From an uncultured Castellaniella sp. (lineage in GTDB: Bacteria; Pseudomonadota; Gammaproteobacteria; Burkholderiales; Burkholderiaceae_B), in the NCBI RefSeq assembly GCF_937988725.1, contig NZ_CALKHS010000010.1, forward strand, positions 744,001-808,000: a stretch of DNA of 64,000 bases. The letters are read 5' to 3'. Numbering within the stretch: position 1 is the stretch's first letter; every line of letters starts with the position of its first letter. Shown here in pieces: positions 10,632 to 19,269 of this stretch. The notes under the pieces are model-generated. The model saw only the letters and a program-made list of their open reading frames with translations, searched no databases and had not been told where the DNA came from. Made by a program: the position numbers and the translations under genes.

Positions 10632-11651
10632 CTAAAGCGCGCTTTCCAGCAGATTGCGCCGCTCCATCATCTCCTGCAGCCCGTGCGACGCCGCCAGATC
10701 GGCCGCGAACCGGCAATCCTGGTCCAGCGGATAGCCGTCCGCGCATTTCTTCATCAGCACGCATCCCTGGAAGACTTCCGTGATCCAGTCGACGAACACG
10801 TGGACCTTGGAGGACAGGTGGCGGCTTTGCTGGTAGACGACGGAAATCGGCATCGGCGGCGGCGACCAGGCCTCCAGGACCTCGACCAGTTCGCCGGAAT
10901 CCAGATGCGGCGCGACCATGTAGCGCGGCGGCTGGATCATGCCGAACCCCGCGAGCCCGGCGCTGACGTACGCGTCGGCATCGTTCACGGACAGCGAGCC
11001 CTTGACCGGAACGTTCACGATCCCGTCTCCGACCTTGAAGCTCCAGTCGATGTTGCGCCCGGTCCGCGCCACGAAATAGTTGACCGCCCGGTGACGGTCC
11101 AGATCCTCGATGGCCGCCGGCTTTCCGTAGCGTTCGATATAGGACGGCGCCGCGCAGGTCACGCTCTTGAAGACGCCGATGCGCTTGGCGATCAGCGAGG
11201 AATCCTGCAGGTCGCCGATCCGCAGCACGCAGTCGACGGCATCCTGCACCATGTCGACCGGCCGGTCGCTCAGGCCGACGACCAGCTCGATGTCCGGGTA
11301 GCGCTGGTGGAAATCGCACAGCTTGGGAATCAGCACCAGCCGGCCCAGGGAGGGCGGCGCATCGATGCGCAGGCGGCCGCGCGGGCCCCGGGCGCGATCG
11401 CGAAAGACCGATTCGGCCTCTTCGACGTCGGCCAGGATGCCGGCGCAGCGTTCGTAGTAGGACGCGCCGTCCGGGGTCAGGCTCAGGCGGCGGGTGCTGC
11501 GGTTCAGCAGCCGCGCCCCCAGGTGCTTTTCAAGCTTGCGGATGATCGTGCTGACGGTGGCCCTGGGCATGTCCAGGCTGTCGGCGGCCAGGGTGAAGCT
11601 GTTGGCGTCGACGACCCGCGTGAAGACCCGCATGGCCTGAAGATGATCCAT
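10632..11651 (-). CDS. LysR-family regulator, probable controller of the RND efflux operon
   Basis: This 339-residue LTTR has an N-terminal winged helix (residues 1-60: MRVFTRVVDANSFTLAADSL, recognition helix around RATVSTIIRKLEKHLG) and a C-terminal LysR substrate-binding domain (about 90-295). It is divergently transcribed from the efflux genes with a 136-bp gap, the usual layout when a LysR protein controls its neighbours, as with MexT/mexEF-oprN and BpeT/bpeEF-oprC. The inducer is unknown. At the other end it abuts tRNA-Leu. Confidence 0.85.
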   Translation of the reverse strand: MDHLQAMRVFTRVVDANSFTLAADSLDMPRATVSTIIRKLEKHLGARLLNRSTRRLSLTPDGASYYERCAGILADVEEAESVFRDRARGPRGRLRIDAPPSLGRLVLIPKLCDFHQRYPDIELVVGLSDRPVDMVQDAVDCVLRIGDLQDSSLIAKRIGVFKSVTCAAPSYIERYGKPAAIEDLDRHRAVNYFVARTGRNIDWSFKVGDGIVNVPVKGSLSVNDADAYVSAGLAGFGMIQPPRYMVAPHLDSGELVEVLEAWSPPPMPISVVYQQSRHLSSKVHVFVDWITEVFQGCVLMKKCADGYPLDQDCRFAADLAASHGLQEMMERRNLLESAL

Positions 11652-11725
11652 ATCCGTACTCCCGGCGCGATGCGGGGTCCGCCGCGCGCCATTGTTTGTT
11701 TCTTTTGAATAGTGATGACAAAAAC

Positions 11726-11739
11726 TGGATATTTATCCA
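11726..11739. promoter_or_regulatory. Palindrome in the LysR/efflux intergenic region
   Basis: TGGATA-TT-TATCCA is an inverted repeat with 6-bp arms in the AT-rich gap, 48 bp before the membrane fusion gene and 74 bp before the LysR gene. It is an even-spaced dyad, close to but not exactly the T-N11-A pattern of LysR sites, so the assignment is tentative. Confidence 0.4.
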
Positions 11740-11787
11740 AATTTGCGAATAACAAATAATAGCGCACTCTTCAAAAGGAATCCCGTC

Positions 11788-13005
11788 ATGTTTTCTTTCC
11801 ACGCACGACACGCCGCCCTCGCGCTGGCCGGACTGCTGCTCGCCAGCGGCTTCCTGCTCATGCGCGAGAGCGCCGGCACGCTCGCCGACGCAGGCCAGCC
11901 ATCCCCTGCGCCCGCGATCCAGGTGGACGTCGCCACGATCCGCTACCAGGCGATCACGGACTGGCACGAATATTCCGGCCGCCTGGAAGCCGTGGACCGG
12001 GTCGAGATCCGACCCCTGGTGTCCGGCACCCTGACCCAGGTCCACTTCAAGGACGGCGCGCTGGTCCGGCGCGGCGACCCGCTCTTCACCATCGACCCGC
12101 GTCCCTACCAGGCCGCCGTCGACGAGGCGCAGGCGCAGCTGACGGCGGCCACGGCGAAGGCCGCCTACACCGGCGCGGACCTGGCCCGGGGCCAGCGGCT
12201 GCTCGCCGGCAACGCGATCGCCCGCCGGGATTTCGAGGAAAAGCGCAATGCGGCCCGTGAAGCGGCCGCCCGCGTGCAGGCCGCCCGGGCTGCGCTGCAG
12301 TCGGCGCGCCTCGACCTGGAGCACACCCGCATCGTCGCGCCCATCAGCGGGCGCGTCTCCAAGGCCGAGGCGACCGAAGGCAATGTCGTCGGCCTCGGCG
12401 GCGCGCGTCCCCTGACCACCATGGTCTCCGTGTCGCAGCTCTACGCCTCCTTCGAAGTGGACGAGCAGACCTTCCTGCAGATGAACGGCGCGGCCGCCGC
12501 GGGCGCCGGGGCGGCCGTCCCCGTGTCCATGGGCCTGGCCAATGAACAGGGCTACCCCCGCCGCGGCAGGCTGGCGTTCCTGGACAACAGCCTGGATCCC
12601 CGGACCGGGACGATCCGGGTGCGGGCGCTGTTCGACAATCCGGACGGCCTCCTGAGGCCCGGCCTCTATGCCAGGGTCCGCCTGGACGCGGGCGCGCCCC
12701 ACGAAGCCGTTCTCCTGCAGGAAAAGGCGATCGGCACCGACCAGGCCAAGCGCTTCGTCATGGTCGTGGACGACGCCAACAAGGCGGCCTACCGGGAAGT
12801 GACCCTGGGCGCCGGCCGGGAAGGCTGGCGCGTGGTCCGCAGCGGCCTGGCGGCGGGCGACCGGGTCGTCGTGAACGGCCTGCAGCGCATCCGGCCGGGC
12901 GACACCGTGGCGCCCAAGCCGGTCAGCGCCGACGACGGCGCGCTCGCGGCGGGCGGCGCTATCTCCCTGCCCGGCTCGGCGCCGGACGGACAGCACCAAT
13001 CCTGA
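11788..13005 (+). CDS. RND efflux pump, periplasmic membrane fusion protein
   Basis: This adaptor subunit (405 residues) links the inner-membrane RND pump to the outer-membrane channel. The start is the ATG at 11788, preceded by an AAAGGAA ribosome site; an upstream in-frame start would lack one. A hydrophobic N-terminal segment (residues 8-25) has no lipobox cysteine, so it is a signal/anchor rather than a lipoprotein. Then come a half-lipoyl motif (VEIRPLVSGTLTQVHFKDGALVRRGDPLFTIDPRPY), the coiled-coil hairpin (about 95-160), the second lipoyl half (IVAPISGRVSKAEATEGNVV) and the beta-barrel/proximal domain. The sequence style is that of the MexE/OqxA/BpeE group. Confidence 0.9.
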   Translation: MFSFHARHAALALAGLLLASGFLLMRESAGTLADAGQPSPAPAIQVDVATIRYQAITDWHEYSGRLEAVDRVEIRPLVSGTLTQVHFKDGALVRRGDPLFTIDPRPYQAAVDEAQAQLTAATAKAAYTGADLARGQRLLAGNAIARRDFEEKRNAAREAAARVQAARAALQSARLDLEHTRIVAPISGRVSKAEATEGNVVGLGGARPLTTMVSVSQLYASFEVDEQTFLQMNGAAAAGAGAAVPVSMGLANEQGYPRRGRLAFLDNSLDPRTGTIRVRALFDNPDGLLRPGLYARVRLDAGAPHEAVLLQEKAIGTDQAKRFVMVVDDANKAAYREVTLGAGREGWRVVRSGLAAGDRVVVNGLQRIRPGDTVAPKPVSADDGALAAGGAISLPGSAPDGQHQS

Positions 13006-13013
13006 GCGGCCCC

Positions 13014-16000
13014 ATGAACATTTCCAAATTCTTCATCGACCGGCCGATCTTCGCGGCGGTCATCTCCGTGCTGATCCTGCTGGCCGGCCTGCTCGCCGTC
13101 TTCCGCCTGCCGATCTCCGAATACCCGGAAGTCGTGCCGCCCTCGGTCGTCGTGCGGGCGCAGTTCCCCGGCGCCAACCCCAAGGTGATCGCCGAAACGG
13201 TGGCGGCGCCGCTCGAGGAGGCCATCAACGGGGTCGAGAACATGCTGTACATGCAGTCGCAGGCCAACAGCGACGGCAACCTGACGGTCACGGTCAATTT
13301 CCACCTGGGCATGGACCCCGACAAGGCCCAGCAGCTCGTGCAAAACCGGGTCGCGCAAGCCCTGCCGCGCCTGCCCGAGGACGTCCAGCGCCTGGGCGTG
13401 ACGACGATCAAGGCGACTCCCACCCTGACCATGGTCGTGCATCTGGTCTCGCCCGACCAGCGCTACGACCTGACCTACCTGCGCAACTATGCCGTCCTCA
13501 ACGTCAAGGACAAGCTGGCGCGCATCCCGGGCGTGGGCGAGGTGCAGCTCTGGGGGGCCGGCAACTACGCCATGCGCGTCTGGCTGAACCCCACCAAGAT
13601 CGCCGAGCGCGGCCTGACCGCCAGCGACGTCGTCGCCGCGATCCGGGAGCAGAACGTGCAGGTGGCCGCGGGCGTCATCGGCGCGGCGCCCAGCGGTCCC
13701 GACGTCGCGATGCAGTTTTCGGTCAACGCGCAGGGCCGCCTGCGGACCGAAGAGGAATTCGGCGACATCGTCCTGAAGTCTTCCCCGGACGGCGGCGTCA
13801 CCCGGCTGCGCGACGTGGCGCGCATCGAGCTCGCGGCATCCGAGTACGCCCTGCGATCGCTGCTGGACAACAAACCGGCGGTCGCCATGGCGATCATGGA
13901 GGCTCCGGGCGCCAACGCGCTGGCGATCTCCGACGCCGTGCGCGCAACCATGCGGGAACTGTCGGCCGATTTCCCGGCCTCGCTCGAAAGCCGCATCGTC
14001 TACGATCCCACGCAGTTCGTCCGATCCAGCATCGAGGCGGTGATATCGACGCTGCTCGAGGCCATCGCCCTGGTCGTGCTCGTCGTCATCGTCTTCCTGC
14101 AGACCTGGCGCGCGTCCATCATTCCGCTGCTCGCGGTGCCCATCTCCATCATCGGCACATTCTCCCTGATGCTGGCTTTCGGCTACACCATCAACGCGCT
14201 GTCCCTGTTCGGCCTGGTGCTGGCGATCGGCATCGTCGTGGACGACGCCATCGTGGTCGTCGAGAACGTCGAGCGCAACATCGAGGCCGGCCTCAGTCCC
14301 CGCGACGCCACCTACCGCGCCATGCGCGAAGTGAGCGGGCCGATCATCGCCATCGCCCTGACGCTGGTCGCCGTGTTCGTGCCGCTGGCCTTCATGACGG
14401 GTCTGAGCGGACAGTTTTTCAAGCAGTTCGCCATGACGATCGCCATCTCGACGGTCATCTCGGCATTCAACTCGCTGACGCTGTCGCCGGCGCTCGCGGC
14501 CCTGCTGCTGAAACCTCACGGGGCCCGGCCCGACGCGCTCACGCGGGGCATGGATCGCGTCCTGGGCGGCTTCTTCCGCGTCTTCAACCGCGCGTTCGGG
14601 CGGGCCTCCGACGGCTATGCGCAAGGCGTGGGCGCGGTCGTGCGGCGCAAGGGCGCGACCCTGGGCGTCTATCTGGTCCTGCTCGCGCTGACGGCGGGGG
14701 TCGCCTATGTCGTCCCGGGCGGTTTCGTGCCCGGACAGGACAAGCAGTACCTGGTCAGCTTCGCGCAACTGCCCAGCGGCGCATCGCTGGAACGCACGGA
14801 CGCCGTGGTCCGGCGCATGAGCGACATCGCGCTGGCCCAGCCGGGCGTCAAGAACGTCGTCGCATTCCCGGGCCTGTCGATCAACGGCTTCACCAACAGT
14901 TCGAGCGCGGCTGTCGTCTTCATGACGCTCGACGACTTCGACAAGCGCCGGGACGCGGCGACGTCCGCCCAGGCCATCACGGCCGCGCTGAGCCAGAAGT
15001 TTTCCGGCATCAAGGAAGCCTTCACCGCGGTCTTCCCCCCGCCGCCGGTGATGGGCCTGGGAACGGTCGGCGGATTCAAGCTGCAGGTCGAGGATACGGC
15101 CGGACTGGGCTACGACCGCCTGAACGACGCGGTCCAGGCCTTCCTGGCCAAGGCGGCGCAAACGCCCGAGCTGGGGCCGGCATTCTCCAGCTACCAGATC
15201 AATGTGCCGCAGCTGGACGTGGATCTCGACCGGGTCCAGGCCAAGCAGCTGGGCGTCCCTGTCACGAACGTGTTCGACACCATGCAGATCTACCTGGGTT
15301 CGCTCTACGTCAACGACTTCAACCGCTTCGGACGCGTCTACCAGGTCAAGGCCCAGGCCGATGCGCCCTTCCGGTCCAGCCCCGAGGACATTCTCCGGCT
15401 GAAGACGCGCAGCGATTCCGGCGCCATGGTGCCGCTGGGCTCCCTGGTGTCGCTCACGCCGACCTACGGGCCCGAGATGGTGGTGCGCTACAACGGCTAC
15501 ACGGCCGCCGACATCAACAGCGGCCCCGCGCCCGGCTATTCCTCCGGGGAAGCCCAGGCCAGCGCCGAGCGCATCGCGGCATCGACGCTGCCCAAGGGCA
15601 TCAAGTTCGAATGGACGGACCTGACCTACCAGCAGATCCTGGCCGGCAACGCCGGAATCTGGGTGTTTCCCATCAGCGTCCTGCTGGTCTTCCTGGTGCT
15701 GGCCGCGCTGTACGAAAGCCTGACCCTGCCGCTGGCGGTCATCCTGATCGTGCCCATGAGCGCGCTGGCGGCCCTGGCCGGCGTCTGGCTGACCCAGGGC
15801 GACAACAACATCTTCACACAGATCGGGCTCATGGTGCTGGTGGGACTGGCCTGCAAGAACGCCATCCTGATCGTCGAGTTCGCGCGCGAACTGGAAGCGC
15901 AGGGCATGTCCGCGGCGCAGGCCGCCCGGGAAGCCAGCCGCCTGCGCCTGCGTCCCATCCTGATGACCTCCATCGCCTTCATCATGGGGATCGTGCCTCT

Positions 16001-16220
16001 GGTGCTGTCCACGGGCGCCGGCGCGGAAATGCGTCACGCGATGGGTATCGCCGTCTTCTTCGGCATGCTGGGCGTCACCGTGTTCGGCCTGTACCTGACT
16101 CCGGTGTTCTATGTGCTGCTGCGCACGCTCGCCGGCCGGTTCACGGCCCGGCGCGCCGCGTTCGCTGGCCCCGCCCCCCTTGTCCCCGCCGCGAACCCCA
16201 CCGTGGAACTCCGCTCATGA
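13014..16220 (+). CDS. RND multidrug efflux transporter, inner-membrane pump (MexF/OqxB type)
   Basis: This 1068-residue AcrB-family proton antiporter has twelve predicted membrane helices and two large periplasmic loops. It begins MNISKFFIDRPIFAAVIS. The proton-relay aspartates are D410-D411 in GIVVDDAIVVVENVERN, and the lysine K948 in GLACKNAILIVEFARE is also present. The N-terminal SEYPEVVPPSVVVRAQFPGANP and the weak LPEDVQRLGVTTIK segment resemble MexF/OqxB/BpeF, whose pumps export chloramphenicol, quinolones and trimethoprim; the substrate range here is inference. It starts 8 bp after the adaptor gene and overlaps the outer-membrane gene by 4 bp (ATGA). Confidence 0.92.
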   Translation: MNISKFFIDRPIFAAVISVLILLAGLLAVFRLPISEYPEVVPPSVVVRAQFPGANPKVIAETVAAPLEEAINGVENMLYMQSQANSDGNLTVTVNFHLGMDPDKAQQLVQNRVAQALPRLPEDVQRLGVTTIKATPTLTMVVHLVSPDQRYDLTYLRNYAVLNVKDKLARIPGVGEVQLWGAGNYAMRVWLNPTKIAERGLTASDVVAAIREQNVQVAAGVIGAAPSGPDVAMQFSVNAQGRLRTEEEFGDIVLKSSPDGGVTRLRDVARIELAASEYALRSLLDNKPAVAMAIMEAPGANALAISDAVRATMRELSADFPASLESRIVYDPTQFVRSSIEAVISTLLEAIALVVLVVIVFLQTWRASIIPLLAVPISIIGTFSLMLAFGYTINALSLFGLVLAIGIVVDDAIVVVENVERNIEAGLSPRDATYRAMREVSGPIIAIALTLVAVFVPLAFMTGLSGQFFKQFAMTIAISTVISAFNSLTLSPALAALLLKPHGARPDALTRGMDRVLGGFFRVFNRAFGRASDGYAQGVGAVVRRKGATLGVYLVLLALTAGVAYVVPGGFVPGQDKQYLVSFAQLPSGASLERTDAVVRRMSDIALAQPGVKNVVAFPGLSINGFTNSSSAAVVFMTLDDFDKRRDAATSAQAITAALSQKFSGIKEAFTAVFPPPPVMGLGTVGGFKLQVEDTAGLGYDRLNDAVQAFLAKAAQTPELGPAFSSYQINVPQLDVDLDRVQAKQLGVPVTNVFDTMQIYLGSLYVNDFNRFGRVYQVKAQADAPFRSSPEDILRLKTRSDSGAMVPLGSLVSLTPTYGPEMVVRYNGYTAADINSGPAPGYSSGEAQASAERIAASTLPKGIKFEWTDLTYQQILAGNAGIWVFPISVLLVFLVLAALYESLTLPLAVILIVPMSALAALAGVWLTQGDNNIFTQIGLMVLVGLACKNAILIVEFARELEAQGMSAAQAAREASRLRLRPILMTSIAFIMGIVPLVLSTGAGAEMRHAMGIAVFFGMLGVTVFGLYLTPVFYVLLRTLAGRFTARRAAFAGPAPLVPAANPTVELRS

Positions 16221-17662
16221 TCACACGCATCTCTCTCGCCGCCGCCTCGGGCCTGCTGGCCGCCCTGCTCGCCGGTTGCGCCGTCGGCCCCAAGTACGAA
16301 CGGCCCGCCGTCGAAACACCCGCCGCCTTCAAGGAGGCCCGCCTGAGCGCGGCCGAACGACAGCGCTGGAAACAGGCCCAGCCGGCCGACGATCTGGCGC
16401 GCGGACGCTGGTGGGCCATCTTCAGGGACCCGGCGCTGGACTCCCTGGAAACACAGGCCATGAAGGCGAACCAGGATCTGCAGGCCGCCGCCGCGCGCGT
16501 GAAACAGGCGCGCGCCATGCAAAAGGGCGCGCGCGCCGGACGGTTTCCGGAACTGACGGCCGGGCTGGGCGCCAGCCGTCAACGCGCCTCCGAGGCGGCC
16601 GGAGGCGCCGCCGGCGCGGGCGGGACAGCCACGCTCTGGCGCGCCCAGGCCGGCCTGTCCTACGAGGTCGATCTCTTCGGCCGCGTGGCCTCGGAAGTCG
16701 ATGCGGCCGGCGCCGACACCCAGCGGGCCCGGGCCCTGTACCAGTCCGTGCTGCTGGCGCTGCAGGCCGACGTCGCCCAGAACTATTTCCTGATCCGGCA
16801 ACTGGATGGCGAAGCCCTGCTCTACGAGCACACGATCTCCCTGCGCCGCATGAGCCTGGACCTGGTCGAGACCCGCTTTCGCGAAGGCGACATCAGCGAA
16901 CTCGACGTCGCGCGAGCCCGCTCGGAACTCGCGGCCGCGCGCGCCGAAGCGCTCGGCGTCCAGCGGCAGCGCGCCGCCGCCGAGCATGGACTGGCGCTGC
17001 TGCTGGGACAGCCGCCCGCCGACTTCTCGCTGCCCAGGCAGCCCCTGGCCAGGATCCCGGTGGCCATTCCGGCCGGCCTGCCCTCTTCCCTGCTCGAACG
17101 GCGCCCGGACATCGCCGCCGCGGAAAGGGCGCTGGCGGCCGCCAATGCCCGGATCGGCGCGGCGAAGGCCGCTCTGTTCCCGCAGCTCGCCCTGACCGGG
17201 ACGTTCGGCTTCGAGTCTTCCGAACTGGACGAGTTGCTGCGCTGGTCGAGCCGCAGCTTCGTGCTCGGCCCGCTGCTGGGAACGGCGCTGTCGCTGCCGA
17301 TCTTCGACGGCGGCCGGCGCCAGGTCGGCGTGGACCGCGCCCGCGCCCGCTACGAAGAGGACCTGGCCCTGTACCGGCAAAGCGTGCTCAAGGCTTTCGG
17401 GGAAGTCGAGGATGGCTTGTCCGCGCTGCGCCTGCTGGGCGAGCAGACCGAGGTGCAGGACTCCGCCGTGGCGTCCGCCGCCCGCGCGGCGGAGCTGTCG
17501 AAGGCCCAGTACGAAGCCGGGTCGGTCAGCTACCTGGAAGTCATCGACGCCGACCGCAACGTGCTGCAGCGCAAGCGCGCCGTCGTGGAACTGGACGGCC
17601 TGCGCGCGCACGCGGCCGTGCAGCTGATCCGCGCCATCGGCGGCGGCTGGGGGGATATTTGA
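16217..17662 (+). CDS. RND efflux outer-membrane channel lipoprotein (NodT/OprN family)
   Basis: This 481-residue TolC-like factor completes the tripartite pump. A lipoprotein signal with lipobox LAGC gives an acylated C21. Two OEP repeats follow, with the typical ALAAANARIGAAKAALFPQLALTG segment in the second half and the repeated helical coiled-coil stretches that build the periplasmic barrel. The ATG overlaps the pump stop codon (ATGA), so the three genes form one operon. No terminator is visible after the stop; the next 80 bp lead into a decayed regulator. Confidence 0.9.
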   Translation: MITRISLAAASGLLAALLAGCAVGPKYERPAVETPAAFKEARLSAAERQRWKQAQPADDLARGRWWAIFRDPALDSLETQAMKANQDLQAAAARVKQARAMQKGARAGRFPELTAGLGASRQRASEAAGGAAGAGGTATLWRAQAGLSYEVDLFGRVASEVDAAGADTQRARALYQSVLLALQADVAQNYFLIRQLDGEALLYEHTISLRRMSLDLVETRFREGDISELDVARARSELAAARAEALGVQRQRAAAEHGLALLLGQPPADFSLPRQPLARIPVAIPAGLPSSLLERRPDIAAAERALAAANARIGAAKAALFPQLALTGTFGFESSELDELLRWSSRSFVLGPLLGTALSLPIFDGGRRQVGVDRARARYEEDLALYRQSVLKAFGEVEDGLSALRLLGEQTEVQDSAVASAARAAELSKAQYEAGSVSYLEVIDADRNVLQRKRAVVELDGLRAHAAVQLIRAIGGGWGDI

Positions 17663-17739
17663 GGGGAGGAACCGACGCGCGACCCTGAACAGTATCAGCC
17701 CCCTGGGGGTCCAGTTCGCCAAGCCGATGCTCCCGCCGG

Positions 17740-18179
17740 GGACTACGACGCGCGTCAGTCCGGCGGCATCCTGGTCCGCAGTCCCGTTGCCACCGACATC
17801 AACGCCTGCGAATACCGCCTGACCGCCGCCGGCAAAGAGTTGCGGCCCATTGTGGAGGCGGCTGGCGCATGGGGGCAGCGTTGGGTGACGACCGAGGCGA
17901 CGCTGCTACTGGCTGGTCGCCGAAAAGGGCCGGGAGGCCGATCTGTGCACCATTGACCCGGGATACGAAGTGGATCTCTATATATCCACGGACCTGCGCA
18001 CGCTGACCGAAGTATGGCTCGGCTATACAAGCATCGCCCAGGCGCGCAAGACGGGCCGCCTGGCCCTCACGGGCGACAAGCGGCTTGCAGGCACCTTCGA
18101 TGCCTGGTTCGCCTTGAGCCCCATGGCCAAGATCAAGAAATTGGCCGGCGGCGCGGGGACGGTCCTCCCCTCCGCCTAA
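17740..18179 (+). pseudogene. Decayed HxlR-type regulator with SCP2-like C-terminus
   Basis: Two fragments in different frames resemble one HxlR/SCP2-type regulator. The first (from about 17740) reads the end of a winged helix and the adjoining segment: GILVRSP, then ACEYRLTAAGKELRPIVEA, then WGQRWV. The second (from 17907, frame changed) reads YWLVAEKGREADLC, then PGYEVDLYISTDLRTLTEVWLG, and ends TVLPSA with a stop at 18177-18179. The recognition helix at the front and about 60 residues in the middle are missing, so it cannot make a working regulator. Orthologous intact proteins are a family-level recollection, not a search result. Confidence 0.65.
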
Positions 18180-18242
18180 AACCCATACTCCAGCAGGCCC
18201 CCTTGTTGAAGGCTGTGACCACCTCCCACGACATGGGCAGGC

Positions 18243-18395
18243 CTAACGTGGAGAATCCGGCATGTCGTACACGCCAGCGAACTGACGTGCGAACACGGCT
18301 GGCGCGACATCTGCCAGGGCCGAATGGGGTCGAAAATGATTGTAATCCTGTCCCCAATTTTCAAGCTTCTGATGCGCGTCTTCGAGCATGTAACG
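18243..18395 (-). mobile_element. Remnant of an IS3-family transposase (C-terminal end)
   Basis: On the minus strand about 48 residues read LEDAHQKLENW, DYNHFRPHSAL and APAVFARQF, the hallmark end of the integrase domain of IS3-group OrfB transposases, followed by a stop at 18243-18245. The rest of the transposase, including the DDE residues, is absent; upstream the frame runs into the GntR gene. The left boundary may extend to about 18180. I could not verify a terminal inverted repeat. Confidence 0.6.
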
Positions 18396-18423
18396 CGCAC
18401 ACGTCTCTCTCCCGGCCGATTCT

Positions 18424-19173
18424 CTACATGCGGAAGATCGCTTCCAGATCGGGCTCGGCCAAGTCGGTATCGAGCCTGAGACTTTCTTCGATGTGATCCA
18501 AATGGTTAGCCATGAGTAACTGGGCGCCTTCCAGGTCGCGCGACTCGATCGCATCGATCATCTGGCCGTGCTCATCCGCGCGGCAGCTGGTGGGCACGGG
18601 AGCGTTGTAAAGGCAGATGGCCAGACAGGTCAGTACGGTCAGCTGACGCATGTTGCTCGCCATCACCGAATTGCCGGCCAATTCCGCGAGCAACCGATGA
18701 AAATCTCCCGCCAGACGTATGACTTTCGGGTTATCACCGAGTGCGCGCGCTTGAATTTCAAGCTGCTGATGGGCGCGCAGAATTGCAATTTTTTCCGCCG
18801 TCAAGGTTTCGATGAGGCGCTTGAGTATTGCAGGCTCCATGATGCGGCGCAACTCGAAAACATCTCTGGCCTGCTCGACCGAGGGTTGCGCGATAAAGGC
18901 GCCTCGTTGCGATATCTGTTCGACGACCATTTCATTAGCGAGCCTGGCAAGCGCTTCACGCACACGTGTTCGACTGCATCCAAAGATCGCAGCCAGCCGG
19001 CTCTCCGCGAGCTTGGTGCCAGGGCGCAGCCTGTATTCCAAAACAGCCACATAGACCTTCTGGTAGATTTCGTCGGTAGATAAAGAGTTCTGCTGCTCGG
19101 TTCGCGCACGCTGTTTCGCCGCGATTTTTTGCCTGGAGACGCCAGCCCCAAGCACAGTAGAGCTCGAATTCAT
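18424..19173 (-). CDS. GntR-family regulator (FadR/FCD subfamily)
   Basis: This 249-residue protein has a GntR winged helix (about 30-100; YRLRPGTKLAESRLAAIFGCSRTRVREALARL) and an FCD ligand-binding domain (about 110-235; DVFELRRIMEP, then DFHRLLAELAGNS with the metal-binding His). It lies last in the series transporter-amidase-GntR on the minus strand and is AT-richer than the core genes, like those genes. It probably represses the transporter operon in response to the imported compound. A GTG codon one position upstream of the ATG is an alternative start. Confidence 0.82.
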   Translation of the reverse strand: MNSSSTVLGAGVSRQKIAAKQRARTEQQNSLSTDEIYQKVYVAVLEYRLRPGTKLAESRLAAIFGCSRTRVREALARLANEMVVEQISQRGAFIAQPSVEQARDVFELRRIMEPAILKRLIETLTAEKIAILRAHQQLEIQARALGDNPKVIRLAGDFHRLLAELAGNSVMASNMRQLTVLTCLAICLYNAPVPTSCRADEHGQMIDAIESRDLEGAQLLMANHLDHIEESLRLDTDLAEPDLEAIFRM

Positions 19174-19269
19174 CACTTCTTCGCTTCCTCTGGGGCCGCT
19201 GAAACAGGTTAGTTTTCTGAATGATGATAATAAAGTCCGCTATGGCCCACCATAAATCGCGGGAACCAA

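Noticed and set aside
12789..16037. 1082-codon minus-strand frame opposite the RND pump
   Set aside because: Low-complexity Arg/Gly/His/Asp-rich translation typical of antisense in high-GC coding DNA; the plus strand clearly encodes the pump.
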